Below are positions 23,430 through 35,209 of a stretch of DNA of 64,000 nt, one piece after another (position 1 is the stretch's first letter; each line of letters opens with the position of its first letter). This DNA comes from Agriotes lineatus. Lineage: Eukaryota > Arthropoda > Insecta > Coleoptera > Elateridae. Made by a program: the position numbers and the translations under genes. A model generated the notes under the pieces. That model was not told the DNA's origin and ran no database searches. It saw nothing but the letters and a program-made list of their open reading frames with translations. The DNA is taken from assembly GCA_940337035.1 (NCBI GenBank), contig OW679202.1, positions 44,843,763 through 44,907,762 on the forward strand, in the 5' to 3' direction.

Positions 23430-23900
23430 CTGGAAAAATGTTCAAAATTAATTTAAACAATTCTGACGATTACATAAAATTCACATCTTGTGGTGACCAA
23501 AACGAAATAAAATATCACACATACCGAAATTCAGACGAGGAAAACTTGACAGTTATCGTTAGAAAGCTACGGATATCTATTGGAAGAAATCAAGAACAAA
23601 CTAACCAACTCACTTCATATCATCAGAGTAACTCTTTCTCACAGTGTGTGCCAATGTGTGCTGCATTACACAAAGAAGATGATAAATCTAAATAAATATT
23701 CAAAATAACTCGTTTATTTTACTGTGTAGTACCAGTTCAAAGACAGAAAATCTGTTGATATATCTCAGTTTCAAATGTGGCAATATTATGGACGCATGAA
23801 AAATTACTGAAAAGTAGAACCACCCAGTGTTAAGTGCTGAGGCATTCGCTTATATACAGATTGGAATAACAGTCAATCATCAAACCAATTCCATCCGACC
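23430..23900 (+). pseudogene. Jockey-like LINE ORF1 (gag-like) relic
   Basis: ORF1 of Jockey-clade LINEs encodes an RNA-binding protein with an RRM-like domain followed by CCHC zinc knuckles. The frame 23438-23695 reads NEIKYHTYRNSDEENLTVIV then RKLRISI, matching the family block HTYxxxxEKxxxVVIRxLPxxI. HKEDDKSKIFKITRLF follows, and after the stop at 23693 another frame gives QMWQYYGRMKNY with PPSVKC, an eroded CxxCQxYGHxxxYCxxxPRCVKCxG knuckle pair in which the first cysteine is tryptophan. The deletion after RISI removed the middle of the domain. Confidence 0.65.
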
Positions 23901-23984
23901 AACTTATTGCCTTTAATCAATACATAAATTTGACATTATATGCACATAATGAAATTCATCTGTTACCACAAATTAAATTTATGA

Positions 23985-24600
23985 TTTCAGATAACGAAAG
24001 AATGGAAAAAAATGCAATACTCCCAATCTACAAAAAAGGCGAAAAACTAGATTGTAATAACTACAGAGTCATAACACTGTCTCCCATAATACTCAAAGCG
24101 TACACCAGAATCTTGGAAAAAAGATCGGATCAATTAGAAGACGAACAAGGAGAGAAAAGAGAAATTACAATGAAAACAAAGAAGATAGTTTATAACAGCC
24201 TAGTTATCCCAACCCTCTTATCGTATAAGAGCTAGAAGCACTACCCACCCAACTAAAACATGGTTACGAGCCGTAGAGTTAAAATTTATCAGGAAAATTT
24301 TAGGGATAAGAAAGTTAGATAGATGCAGAATCGAGAGAATATATAAAGAATTCAAGCAGGAAAATATTGAAACCAATTTGAAGGAAAACAGTTAAATTGG
24401 TTTGGACATATAGCAAGAGTGAAAAAAGAAAGGAAAACAAATAAGTACATAAAAGCAAAAAAAGGAAAGAAGAACATAGGAAGACCAAGGAAAACTTGGG
24501 AAAGAACGACAGAAGAACTGCAACAGACTGAAACAGATAGGAATGGAGGAGATGGCTGATCGCTCACTACCTGACGCCGTAATTAGGCAAAACGCAACCG
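23985..24600 (+). pseudogene. LINE ORF2 relic with RT deleted
   Basis: AILPIYKKGEKLDCNNYRVI at about 24015-24074 followed by SPIILKAYTRILEKR is the start of RT in RTE/CR1-like LINEs (xxPIxKKGDxxxCxNYRGIxLL). The text then jumps to MKTKKIVYNSLVIPTLLS and, in other frames, KFIRKILGIRKLDRCRIERI and KLNWFGHIARV with GRPRKTW, the post-RT C-terminal blocks. The catalytic palm, about 200 residues, is gone. It ends at 24600 where a family-2 repeat begins. Confidence 0.8.
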
Positions 24601-24608
24601 AAGAAAGA

Positions 24609-25315
24609 AAAATCTGGTGTGATACACTCACACAACTTCCTTTTACAGTGATCTTATAATTAGTCAAAAATTTAATTTTTAATTTTTAAGCATTTGTCAA
24701 AAATTTTCAAAAATTACGAATTCTACAAAAACGGTACAAAATAGAGCGTTAGTTGAAGAGACAAATTTTCTCTAAAATCTTAAGCAGAATTCAAAAATGT
24801 AATAATATACCGGGTGTTCCATTTAAAATAGGAGTTAATAAAAAAAATAGAAAAAAAAACAAAAGAAACCCACTTTAGAAGTTTTTAACTGGAAAATCAC
24901 CTATCTCACGTCAATGCACATTAAAAATGTAATAAAAATGTAAAGTTTGAAAAAAATCGTTAGAGCCGTTTTTGAAAAAATCGAAAAAAACTGAAAAATC
25001 ACAAGAGTAAACACCTACTTCCGGTTATGCGATTTTCTTCAAAAGCTTGCTGTCTCATCTACATAGTACACAAAACTTATATATGAAGTTTCAACGCCAT
25101 ACCTCTTTTCGTTTTTGAGATATTCTGTTCACAGACAGACAGACACACAGACAGACAGACACACAGACAGACAGACAGACAGACACACAGACCAATGAAA
25201 AAAAATATGTTTTTTGGGATCAGGGGACTCTAAAACGTGAAGATCTGTTGAAAACTCAATTTCGAATTTTTGGGGTGAATCCAATACTTCCTTTATCGTA
25301 AAAGGAAGTAAAAAA
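24609..25315 (-). repeat. Family-2 (GTCT)n repeat, left inverted copy
   Basis: In reverse orientation it has the 5' stem-loop ACTTCCTTTTACGATAAAGG (25309-25290), the conserved block CACGTTTTAGAGTC, a (GTCT)n tract (25192-25132), then the body, and near its end GTAAAAGGAAGTTGTGTGAG and the hairpin GTGTGAGTGTATCACAC (24633-24617) followed by AGATTT. It aligns over its whole length with 30192-30845 in the opposite orientation. Confidence 0.9.
25132..25192. repeat. (GACA)n / (CAGACA)n tract in family-2 copy
   Basis: About 60 bp of CAGACAGACA and CACAGACAGAC units, longer than in the right-hand copy. Confidence 0.95.
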
Positions 25316-25899
25316 GAAGATTCCTGGACACATTATTTATTGTTACGATAGAATAACGTAAAGCGATGCTTCTGGTGAAGATGCTGTAATAATGAAAAGA
25401 AATATAAAACATCACAAAATTCTTCTCCCAGACACAACACTAGGGACTTCTGCAGTTTGCACACTTCTGCACACTATTAGATAGCAGTAAACGTATGTCA
25501 TGGGGTTGCCGAAACTTCAAATAAGACCCACTTGTACTCCATCACAGCCTACGTCCCTATTTAAGTTCTAGCTCCTGAGGAGCCAACACACATTCCATCT
25601 AAGCTTGATCAGTGTTCACCAACCAGATATTCTGGACATATGCCTCAATATTGAGTCTGCTGAGACATACATCAACAAGTAATGACTAAATTAGACTGAG
25701 ACCACTTATCCGTAATTATTATGTTTAAAAAACGACAACCATTACGCTAAAGCTCATTAATGCTAATTAATGGACTTGCAGACTAAGTAATATATCGATG
25801 CCAACTTGATAGAAATCTTATAGTCTTTTCTAATATGTTCACTATTGAAGGCGTAGACCGTGCAGTAAATTATGTTACAATATGAATTCATCCAGACAT
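25316..25899. other. No gene recognised
   Basis: AT-rich spacer between the left inverted copy and the minus-strand Jockey remnant; it may include the end of that element. Confidence 0.4.
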
Positions 25900-28062
25900 A
25901 TTTGTTTTGGGTTGTAATAGATTGTTTAATAAATGTTGGTGTGCTAAGAATCTGCAGTTCATGTGTTCCAACTGTACAGGCATAAGGGATTGGTAAATTA
26001 GTAGACCACATTCAAGTTTCAATTGAGATTTACGGTTTAATATAGGATATAACTAGGAAAGTTTCGTATAGCATTCGTTTTATTTTTGTTGTTCGTATGT
26101 AATTTCCACGTCAAGCTCTTAACTAAATATACAGGCAGATATTTAATTCCTTGATCTGCAGGGTTCCAAGGAATACGTTGGTTAGTTATCACAATATACG
26201 GTGGTGGTATAGGATATCGCAAATTTAAAGTGATGTTCCATTTACCTAACCAATTATGTAATTCGTACATTTTGTATTGGAGTTGTTATGCTGCAGTATT
26301 AATGTTTTCATGTTGAGTAACTATTGTAATGTTGTCTGCATGCACTGCCACCACAGGGATTAAGCATATCTGAAATATCGTGCATAAATATGTTATAAGG
26401 GATGGGTCCTACTATTGAGCCCTGAGGAATGCCAGCCAAAATATCTTTAAGAGAGAATATTGAACATTTGACTCTAACTTGAAACTTTCTATCTTTTAAG
26501 AATAAGTTTATAATAAAAAATAGATAATCGGGTAGATTGATAGACAACAGCAAAGTAATTCGATAATCCATACCGTGTCAAAAACCTTAGCTATATTGAT
26601 AAAGGCTATTAAGGTGTGTTGTTTGGCTTCGAAGCCTTTCTCGATACTTTCTGAGCTTCTTTTTAGTTGGCGAATTGTTGAATATTTGGTTCTAAATTCA
26701 AACTGAAACGCTGGGAGGATACTCTTTCCATTCAGTTCAGTGTTTAATCTCTCTGATATGCAGCTTTCCAGAAGTTTTGGAAAAGCTGTTAATAGGCTGA
26801 TGGATCTGTAATTAGTGAACTCTTTCCTGGTTTATTGAACATTACCATATGAGCAGTTTTCCAGAAATCTGGGAAGTAACCGTTTCTGAAACAAGCATTA
26901 TATACTCCAGTTAAGAGGCATGTGGCTTTTTTTGGTATTTTTTCGGAACAAAATTAGGCTTGGTGATTTTTATTGGGCAAGTTTTGAATATACTTAACTA
27001 ATCGTGTTGGGTTAATATTTTCTGCTGACTTTGGCGTGCTTACTTGTTGCCGTTTCTTAAGAATTCTTCTCGTTGCTTGCCACATGAAAGGGTCCCTGGA
27101 TTGTAATTCTTCTATATATGTTTTATACGAATTTATTCTGTGTCTTTCAAGCATGCATTTCACTTGTCTAGTTAGCTGATTGAGTAGAATCTTTAAATGT
27201 GGTATTCTTTTTCTTTGCCATTCTCTTCTAAATCTATTCTTCTCCTGAATTAAATCTAGTACATCTCTAGGGGCTGAAGATATTCGGTTTCTTTTTTTGG
27301 TCGTTGACTTGTCGTCGCTTGCTGAATTGATAAAGTGATAGCTTTTATAGACTATCTACTGCTGTGTTTATATCTGCATTAGTGGTTAGTATTGGGAATT
27401 GCAGTATCTTGTCGAATTTTTGTTGGAAGATTTCCCAATCGGCACTTCCATTAATAAGTGTTGGTATGTTATCAATTATGTGTGACATTTCTGAAAAGGA
27501 TATAATTATTGGTACGTGATCTGAATATAAATAAGGTGGTAGGGTTTGCGTAATTGGAAGATTACTATTTTTCTGTAAAATAATGACTAATACCTATGTC
27601 TGGCAGGTGGTCAGTTCGATATGGATAATGTGTGGGAGAACTAGGTGCTGATATTTGAATAGCGTTTATGATGGCATAATTATATAGTCGTCGTCCGTTA
27701 GGACTATTTACTCTGCAACCCCACATATCGTTCTTACAATTTAAGTCTCCAATGACCTATGTGGGTTAATTGTAACTAAATAATTTTTTAAGATCAATTT
27801 CAGATAAGATTTTAGTCGGCTGCTTATATGCACTCGAGATTCTTAAAAACCTTCTATTTCTTAATTTTATGTAAGTTTCTACAACTTCTACACTTTCTGG
27901 AGTTTGATTTGGTAACGGATATACTATTTGCAGTTTCTTGTTGGCTACAATTGTCATTCCACCTGTTCTGTCATGCTTAAAAACATTATAACTCGGTACA
28001 CTAAATGTTTCCGAGTCCACCAAATGTGTCTCACTGATGCAGGTGATATCGATATTAAATTT
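25900..28062 (-). mobile_element. Jockey-clade LINE ORF2 remnant
   Basis: Read on the minus strand, domains appear in the usual order but in broken frames. Endonuclease at 28062-27766: DITCISETHLVDSETFSVPS, HDRTGG, then RNRRFLRISSAYKQP. Next CKNDMWGCRVNSPNGRRLYN and THYPYRTDHLPDIGI at 27750-27590, the Jockey endonuclease signature. The linker KCMLERHRINSYKTYIEELQ is at about 27160. RT at 26560-26330: GIPQGSIVGPIPYNIFMHDI, followed in another frame by a catalytic box reading HADN instead of YADD. The C-terminal block IPWNPADQGIKYLPVYLVKS is at about 26180. The 5' end is cut by, or joined to, the next LINE at ~28080. Confidence 0.85.
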
Positions 28063-28075
28063 TTCTTTTTCTTTT

Positions 28076-30192
28076 TCAACCATTACCAGTCCAGTCTTGA
28101 ACGGAGGTCTCTTCCATTTTCTTCCATCTTTTTCTGTCTTGTGCAACGTTCATCCACCGTTTACTTGCCACACTTCTAATATCGTCTACCCACCTGTTTT
28201 GGGGGCGTCCCACGCTTATTTTTGTTTGTCTTGGCAGCCCCATTCTGTAATTTTGTATGCCCATATGTCTGTGTTCTGTCTGGCCACATGACCAGCCTAC
28301 CACCACTTCATTCTAGCAATTTCCTCCACCACATCAGAGATTCCTGTTTCTCTTGTAATATCCTCGTTTTTACTTTTACGAGTATCTCGGAGTGAGCTAC
28401 TAATCATGCTTCGTTCCATATTCCTTTGTGTTCGAACTAGCAACTGTTAAATAAAGATACTCGTGTTGTTTAGGGTACATTGTTCAGATGAGTTGGCAGA
28501 AGTGTAATTAAAGTAGACTCTATTTTGTTCATATAGGGAGTTAGCAGTTCTAGTAGTAACCTTATGATTACGGTTATAGAGTCTGATGATTCTTGGTTTT
28601 GATTATTTCGGTTTGGCGAGAAAATTCGATTTGCGTAAATTGCAATGTGGAGTTTAGATTTGGTATTTTATCGTTGGGTAGGCATGTCTAACTTTTGTCG
28701 TCCAGCGTTCATCTCTTTGTATCATGTCTCGCCTATTGCCATTTCACTTGGACTACTCTTTCAATTATATCAGTGACTTGTGTTCTACTAATAGTCTTGA
28801 TCTTAATTCTGTCTCTCAAAGACCCACCCAGCATAGATCGTTCTACGGCCCTCTGAATTACTTTTAATTTACTGTCGTTTTTCATCATTAGAGCAACTGT
28901 TTCAAAACCTTACGTAGCGACGGGTAGAATGCAAGCATCGAAGACCTTGAGTTTCAAATTTATAGACATGGTGTTGTTCCTGAGTACTTATATGTGATAG
29001 TCTTTCGAATGCAGATGGTTTCTTTAGATTGATCCTTCTTTCGGTGTATCCTAGGTTGTTATAATAATTAACGACACATAGACAGGTATCTGTGTGTTGT
29101 CTATGTAGTTCATTTGTAATACCACATGATTTGCTTTATCATTAAATTCTTGTAACTGAGTTCAGCTATGTCTTCTGATACTAACAGGATATCATCTGCA
29201 ACCGAAAATGATTTAGCTATGTCACGTCAATTTAATGCCTCTACTTTCACGTGAAAGATTTTTGAAAACGTCTTTTAGAGCTTGGTGACCTATTATCTCC
29301 TTGACCTACGCCTCTTTCCACTTAGATATTATTAGTTTTTGTTGTTTCATCTGCTCTTACATGTAGAGAAGCTCTGTGGCAGATGTTTTCGATGACCGAG
29401 GTATATCTGAAGTCAGTGGTCACTGTTAATAGATTTTAAGATGTACCGAACTTCGACTGTATCGAATGCTCTGTGGAAGTTAATAAAAGCGAAATGAATC
29501 GGAATGTTGCACTCCCTTATTTTCTCTATAAGACTTTGGATTGTTTGCTAGTGAGCGATTGTGCTAAAACCTTTTCGAAAGCCAGCCTGTTTCTACGGGT
29601 TGGTAGATTTTCGTGAATACCTTATGTAGATGGGATAATAAACTAATATGTCTGTAAGTTACTATATTGCTAAGGTGTCCTTATAAAGGTTAAATTACTT
29701 TCGCCCGACTTCTGGCATTTTTTCTTCTATAAGCATTTGTTGCAGATGATCATGAGGGGTTTTATTAGGGATTCCCCTCAAGTTTAGCATTTCCGTGGTG
29801 ATACTATTTTCCCACAGGGCGTTTTTCATTCATCTCAAGGCTTTTCTAATTTCTTCCGTTGCAGCTTCAGGGATTTCCTGAGCTCCTGAGTTGTTTACTT
29901 GATTTCTCATTTTAAGGTTTGGTACTGCAGACGAATAGAGTGTGGCATAAAAATCATCTATATCTTGAGTTTGTTCTCTGTTCGTTACTGTTCGTTCTAA
30001 TGTATTTTTTAAGTTTAATATTTTTGTTTCTAGCTTTGATATTCTTGATCTTACTATTTTTGTATTAGTATTACTTTTAATTGTATTTTGTATCAGTTGA
30101 GCATTGTGTTTCCCTATGTCTTTTCGTATTTCTGTTTCAATAGTTTTATTCACTTTTTTGTACTCATTTGTCTCTTTCTTAGTATTTCTCAT
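28076..30192 (-). mobile_element. RTE-like LINE ORF2 remnant
   Basis: Minus-strand order: coiled, lysine-rich linker EYKKVNKTIETEIRKDIGKH at 30170-30100, running to VPNLKMRNQVNNSGAQEIPE; QAGF block around 29590-29570; INFHRAFDTVEVRYI at about 29480-29430 with the first catalytic aspartate; SFSVADDILLV at about 29215-29180 with the catalytic VADD box; and the C-terminal GRPQNRWVDDIRSVASKRWM to DWTGNG and stop at 28079-28076. Many frameshifts and stops. The intact-looking 3' end sits directly on the 5' end of the Jockey remnant, head to tail on the same strand. Confidence 0.85.
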
Positions 30193-30845
30193 TTTACTTC
30201 CTTTTACGATAACGGAAGTATTGGATTTACCCCAAAAATTCTAAATTGAGTTTTCAACAGATCTTCACGTTTTAGAGTCCCCTGATCCCAAAAAAGTTTT
30301 TTTCATTGGTCTGTCTGTGTGTCTGTCTGTCTGTGAACAGAATATCTCAAAAATGAAAAGAGGTATGGCGTTGAAACTTCATATGTAAGTTTTGTGTAGT
30401 ATGTAGATGAGACAGCAAGCTTTTGAAGAAAATCGCATAACCGGAAGTAGGTGTTTACTCTTGTGATTTTTCAGTTTTTTTCGATTTTTCAAAAACGGCT
30501 TTAACGATTTTTTAAACCTTTACATTTTTGTTACATTTGTAATGTGTATTGTTGTGAGTTAGGTGATTTTCCAGTTGAATACTTCTAAAGTGGGCTTCTC
30601 TTGTTTTTTCTATTTTTTTATTAACTCCTATCTTAAATAGAACACCCGGTATATTATTACATTTTTGAATTCAGTTTAGAATTTTAGAGAAAATTTGTCT
30701 CTTCAACTGACACTCTATTTTGTACCGTTTTTATAGAATTTGTAATTTTTGACAAATACTTAAAAATTAAAAATGATATTTTTGACTAATTATAAGATTA
30801 CTGTAAAAGGAAGTTGTGTGAGTGTATCACACGAGATTTTTTATT
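30192..30845 (+). repeat. Family-2 (GTCT)n repeat, right inverted copy
   Basis: Starts TTTTACTTCCTTTTACGATA, has GTCTGTCTGTGTGTCTGTC at 30311-30329, and ends GTAAAAGGAAGTTGTGTGAG, the hairpin to TCACAC and GAGATTTTTT at 30845. It pairs with 24609-25315 over the full length; the left copy is longer mainly in the microsatellite. The internal CACCCGGTATAT is shared with related repeats. Confidence 0.9.
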
Positions 30846-31642
30846 TAAGTTCTAATATTGGTGGAGTTATTTTACTATCCGAGGGTTCCCTTTTTATCGT
30901 GCGTATTTGTATACTTTTTTTGCTCAATTGGTTAATATTTATGACATGCATTTCTAAATACAGGAGTGGAAGAAAGCGTTTATTTTTGTTTATGTATAAG
31001 AAACAAATAAATATTTATGAAAAATGAGGTATCACAACTAAACGGAAGCGTATCACCTAATACACAACAGATAAATAAATTTTATTGTAATGGTTTATAA
31101 GTTATTAATTAGATATAATTTCGTACAAAGAATGTAAGCTCGAAGTAAGGTTAAAAAGCGAGACCGGAAGATCTTGATGAATACTAAATATGAAAAGTTA
31201 CAATGCCAAGAAAGCCAATATGGTGTTGAGTCAACAAAACGCATTTTCTTATGAAGTCGCCAATTAGTGAAAAGGATAATTTAGTAACTTCTGGGTTTTG
31301 TTTGCATTTATCAAATTGTAAAAATCATTTAAAGAGGGAGAAAGAGGAATTTAATTAAAAAGTCGTCGAGTTATGGCCAGGGGCGGATTTTGGCTTATGC
31401 AAAAAAAGGTCTAGCCGTGGGCCTGAATGTTTTAGGACCAGCTAAATGCAATTGATTGCTCCTAAAACTATTAGCGATTCGAATCTGTTGATATTAAATT
31501 TCCTTAAAAGGGCTGCAAGACGTGTTATTGCTTTGGATATTGATTTAATTCGCTACTGGAAACTATTTCTGCTTGTTATCGAATTGGAATGATGCAGAAC
31601 GGGTTACAGAAGTTGTTATTTCAGTGTGCTTTTTACAGTATA
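30846..31642. other. No gene recognised; possible hAT end
   Basis: CAGGGGCGGATTTTGGC at 31380-31396 resembles a hAT terminus without a visible partner. Confidence 0.35.
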
Positions 31643-33436
31643 CAGGGTGCCTCAAAGAGAATGGGACACCGATTGGACATAGATTTCTTAGGTTATAATA
31701 AACCAATTAAGCCTAATGTACCTTAGTTCCCACTGTAAGAAGTTATAAAGCCTTGAAGTTCAATTTTTTATTTCTTATTTTTATATTAATTTTCACAAAT
31801 GTAAAGATAATATTATGTGCTGCACTAATGAAAAAATATTCGTTAGCTAGACTTGACTGTAAGTGTACTTTACCTACCTTAAAAATCTTTCTTAGCTCTA
31901 GTTTTGTTATATGTATTTTTTTTATAACTTCAGGTTATTATTCGAAACATAATAAAAATGTAAAAATAAGGTACTCTTAGTCAGAGCTGGGCAGTAATTA
32001 ATTACTTTGTAATATATAATATATAAATGTATAATAAATTACCAATTAAATTCCTTTCTGTTGATTTGTCTTGGAATTTAATTTCTTTTCAAATTTCGGT
32101 AATTGTGATTGGTAATTGCCATTTTTGATATAAAGTACTTGACAATTACCTTTCTTTAGTAATTATTCAAATAGTCAATTACTTGGGTAATTAAATTACT
32201 CTAAAGTATTTAAATTACTTTGCAAGTATTTTAATTACTCCCGCTAATTGATTTATTTTTTAGTAATTCAATTACTAAATTACCCACTTTGATTGGCTAT
32301 TAAATATCCAGAACGCACAAAATAAGGTAAAGCTTTATTAAGTTACATGGTAAGCAACTTGCAATAGGGTATTCCTGGAGCAATATAAGTATAATTTATG
32401 ATTTCCTATTACAGCTTACAGAGTAAGGTAGGGTAAAAATGAAATTAATTTTTTTCCAAACAATTCACAACAAATACATTCATTAGACGATATTGGTTCA
32501 TAATAATTATTTACTCATTTCCATTTGCTTATTTAAAACGATGTACTAGCACAGAACTATCTGAATACTACTAAATACAAATATACCACAACAATCTTTA
32601 GAGAAAGTAATTTATTTGGTGAATTACAATTACCAAGCAATTGATAAGATAATTGACCTACTATTTCATTTGGTAATTCAATTACTTTATAGGGCGGTAA
32701 TTAGTAACGGGTAATTAATTACTTTTTCCAAATAATTTTCCCAGCTCTACTCTTAGTTCATAAACCCGCCTTGAAATTCTTATCGAAGTTTGGGGTTGTC
32801 ATTAAGACGTGCAATTATATCAAGTATCCATAATCACAAAAACAATGAGTAGTGATTGTGATCTGGTAAACAATAATGATATATCAATAAATGAGGACAG
32901 TGCCATAAAAATTTTTTCTTTTATGTTTACGAAAATTCCGAGACTATGAATATTTCAGCATTAGCGGATTTGTTATATCGCGGCATTTTCGTAAACATAA
33001 AAGAAAAAATTTCTGTCACCAACGTCATTAATTGCGCTATCATTGTTGTTACTAGATCACTACCCAGGTAAACGGTTGCTTTAACGCTTATAAACTAAGA
33101 GTAGTTCAAATAATAACTCAAAATTCCAAAAAAATTTACAAATAACAAAGCTAAGCTAAAAGAATATTTGAAAGATAGGTAAAAATGTCTCTAACAGTTA
33201 AACCTACTTTAAGAAACATTTTCCATTAGTTTAGTACATAATAGTAGGTATATGTACCAAAGTTGACCTCGATATCTTAGAATTGTGGAAATTAACATAA
33301 AAATACAAAATTTAACTTTAAGGTACTCTAACATTTTACTTCTTACTGAGGAACTAATGTATATTAGGTTTGATCCGTTTATTATAACCTAAGTAATTGT
33401 GTCCAATCGGCGTTCCATTCTTTTTTAGACACTCTG
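31643..33436. mobile_element. Large TA-flanked foldback element, split by a hAT
   Basis: Bounded by TA (31641-31642, 33437-33438). The left end CAGGGTGCCTCAAAGAGAAT and the right end pair as inverted repeats for more than 120 bp, including CCGATTGGACA and TAGGTTATAATAAAC in both arms. Pairing continues towards the centre, where AATTTTTTCTTTTATGTTTA (32909 on) faces its complement ending at 33012, so most of the element is a giant hairpin. Without the nested hAT it is ~1.0 kb. No coding sequence was seen. Most like a mariner-type foldback/MITE. Confidence 0.85.
31982..32749. mobile_element. Non-autonomous hAT inside the foldback element
   Basis: The ends CAGAGCTGGG (31982-31991) and CCCAGCTCTA (32740-32749) are inverted repeats, and the flanks carry the identical octamer CTCTTAGT (31974-31981 and 32750-32757). 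Both subterminal zones are packed with AATTACTTTGTAATT-like repeats on both strands, probable transposase binding sites. 768 bp, no ORF of note. A perfect TSD indicates a relatively young insertion. Confidence 0.93.
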
Positions 33437-33465
33437 TATAGTGAATTATTATGAACAATTTTCAC

Positions 33466-33998
33466 TTTCTTTTGTGAAGTAAAATATAGTCACCACGAAA
33501 CTATTTGAACTCAAGATTTTTAGGAAATATCTGTTTTCGTGACATCTGGTTCAGAAAAAGTGATTTACGAGGTGATGTCTGTCTGTCAGTCAGTTAGTCA
33601 GTGTGTGTCCTCCATATAGCCTGGAGGGTGTAATCGATCGACCTGAAAACTGATAACTACCTTTCTAATATAAATCTGAAGATCCTAGTAACCTTTGGTT
33701 AAAATCGGTCAACCGAAAGTGGGACTTTATTCTTATGTTTTTTGTAGTTTTCCGGGAAACCTATAGAATTGTTTGATAGAAATAATATTCTTTCAAGCGG
33801 AACCATATACTATGTAATTAGTTACATCTGATGTTTAAAAGGTTTTTGTAAGATTATTCTTTGTGAAAAAATTGCGCAATAAAAATTATACATTTTGGCG
33901 TTATATATTTTTAAAGTAATTGTCACCGTCAACTGAAACTTGCGTGTGCAAGTTACGCAGTAAAAGAAAGTCGTGTGATGGCCACGCCTCATTTTTCT
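33466..33998 (+). repeat. Family-3 (GTCT)n repeat, copy 2
   Basis: Starts with the stem-loop CACTTTCTTTTGTGAAGT (33466-33483). GTTTTCGTGACATCTGGTTC follows, then GTCTGTCTGTCAGTCAG (33579-33595), TTTGGTTAAAATCGG (33690-33704) and, near the end, GTAAAAGAAAGTCGTGTGAT (33959-33978). Same order as the minus-strand copy at 12822-13435. The short frame 33822-34037 on the other strand is not a gene. Confidence 0.75.
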
Positions 33999-34984
33999 AT
34001 AGTAAAGTGCCTTACAAGAAGCTTCTTGTAAGTGCATAAATTATTTATAGTGTCCACTTCGACAATACATTTATCAGATAATCAGTCTATTTGGGCAAAT
34101 ATTACCACGGTTGTTGTAGGAGTTCAACATTATCTCGTAATACACTGTCAACATCCTGTAATATGTTCTTCATATTTTCTTGTCGGTCCAAATTCACCCC
34201 AAATAGAGTCTCTTATTGCACACATATTTTTGTTAATATTGTTATTGTGAGATTTTCATTTCAGCTTCAATTTAGCAACGGCTAGATACACTACCTATTC
34301 TTTAAATATCTTCACAGTATCTTCTACAACTCTAGAAAATTATCATATGTGTACAAATGTATTGACCTTTTGCTGTATTACAGTTCGCCAACGTCATGTA
34401 AAGCCCACATGTCGTTCTCTTTGTATTCTTGTATAGTTGAGGTGTCAACCTGTTATCTTTATAAAGTCCTGCATGTTGCGGAGATACAAATAGTATTTGT
34501 AATTTAATCTCTACTCTGTTACATGGGCAAGAATTAGAAAAAACCTTTACCACTAGAAAAATTATTCCTGAAAAATGTGTAGCAAGACAAATGACTATAC
34601 TTCGTTAGTCTTTCTTCTTACTTTACATTTGTAACGAGTTTCACCGAAGTTGCGGGTACGTGAAAAGTTGCTTAATACTTGTCACGAACTCAACCATTCA
34701 AGCTTTAGAAATCGGGAGCTTTGCAACAAAGTGTAAACCCTCTTGGAATACGATGTGTAAGTTGAAAATGTATTAATAAGCAAAGTTTCACGAGTTTAAC
34801 CATTTGGAAGAAATTTCAATTTTAATAGAGCATACAAAATATTCAATGTCAATCAATATACGAGGGGGAACTGAAGCACATGGATTTGAGAATAATTCTT
34901 GGTTCTACCCTTTAGTTAGCCTTCTAGGAGATTTATTATGTTTATAGCAACACTAAAGGTCAAGCGAGTTGTGATTCATTTGTT
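33999..34984. other. No gene recognised
   Basis: Overlapping short frames at 34032-34285 and 34332-34553 show no motif. Confidence 0.4.
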
Positions 34985-35165
34985 CCTGTTGTTTGCCTTT
35001 TCCCATCTTACACTTAAGTTTTCCACTCATTTAGTGGGTTTCATATTCTTCTTCGCCTTGCATTTTTCGATTTCCGTATCAGTTTTTTGCTATCCATTCT
35101 GACTAGGTGACGCAGCCATTTTATTCCGTGTGCCTTTGCTATTCCAACTGTATCTGTTTCACCTT
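34985..35165 (-). pseudogene. LINE ORF2 C-terminal scrap
   Basis: Minus strand reads DTVGIAKAHGIKWLRHLVRM then DSKKLIRKSKNARRRR. This matches the LRWxGHVxRMxxxRxxK post-RT block of RTE/CR1-like LINEs. Too short to place further. Confidence 0.6.
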
Positions 35166-35209
35166 ATTTTCTTATATATCTTGATTGTTTGTTCTTTTCC
35201 CCGACCACC

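Noticed and set aside
25132..25192. CRISPR-like array
   Set aside because: The repeated unit is a 4-bp microsatellite without spacers; eukaryotic context.
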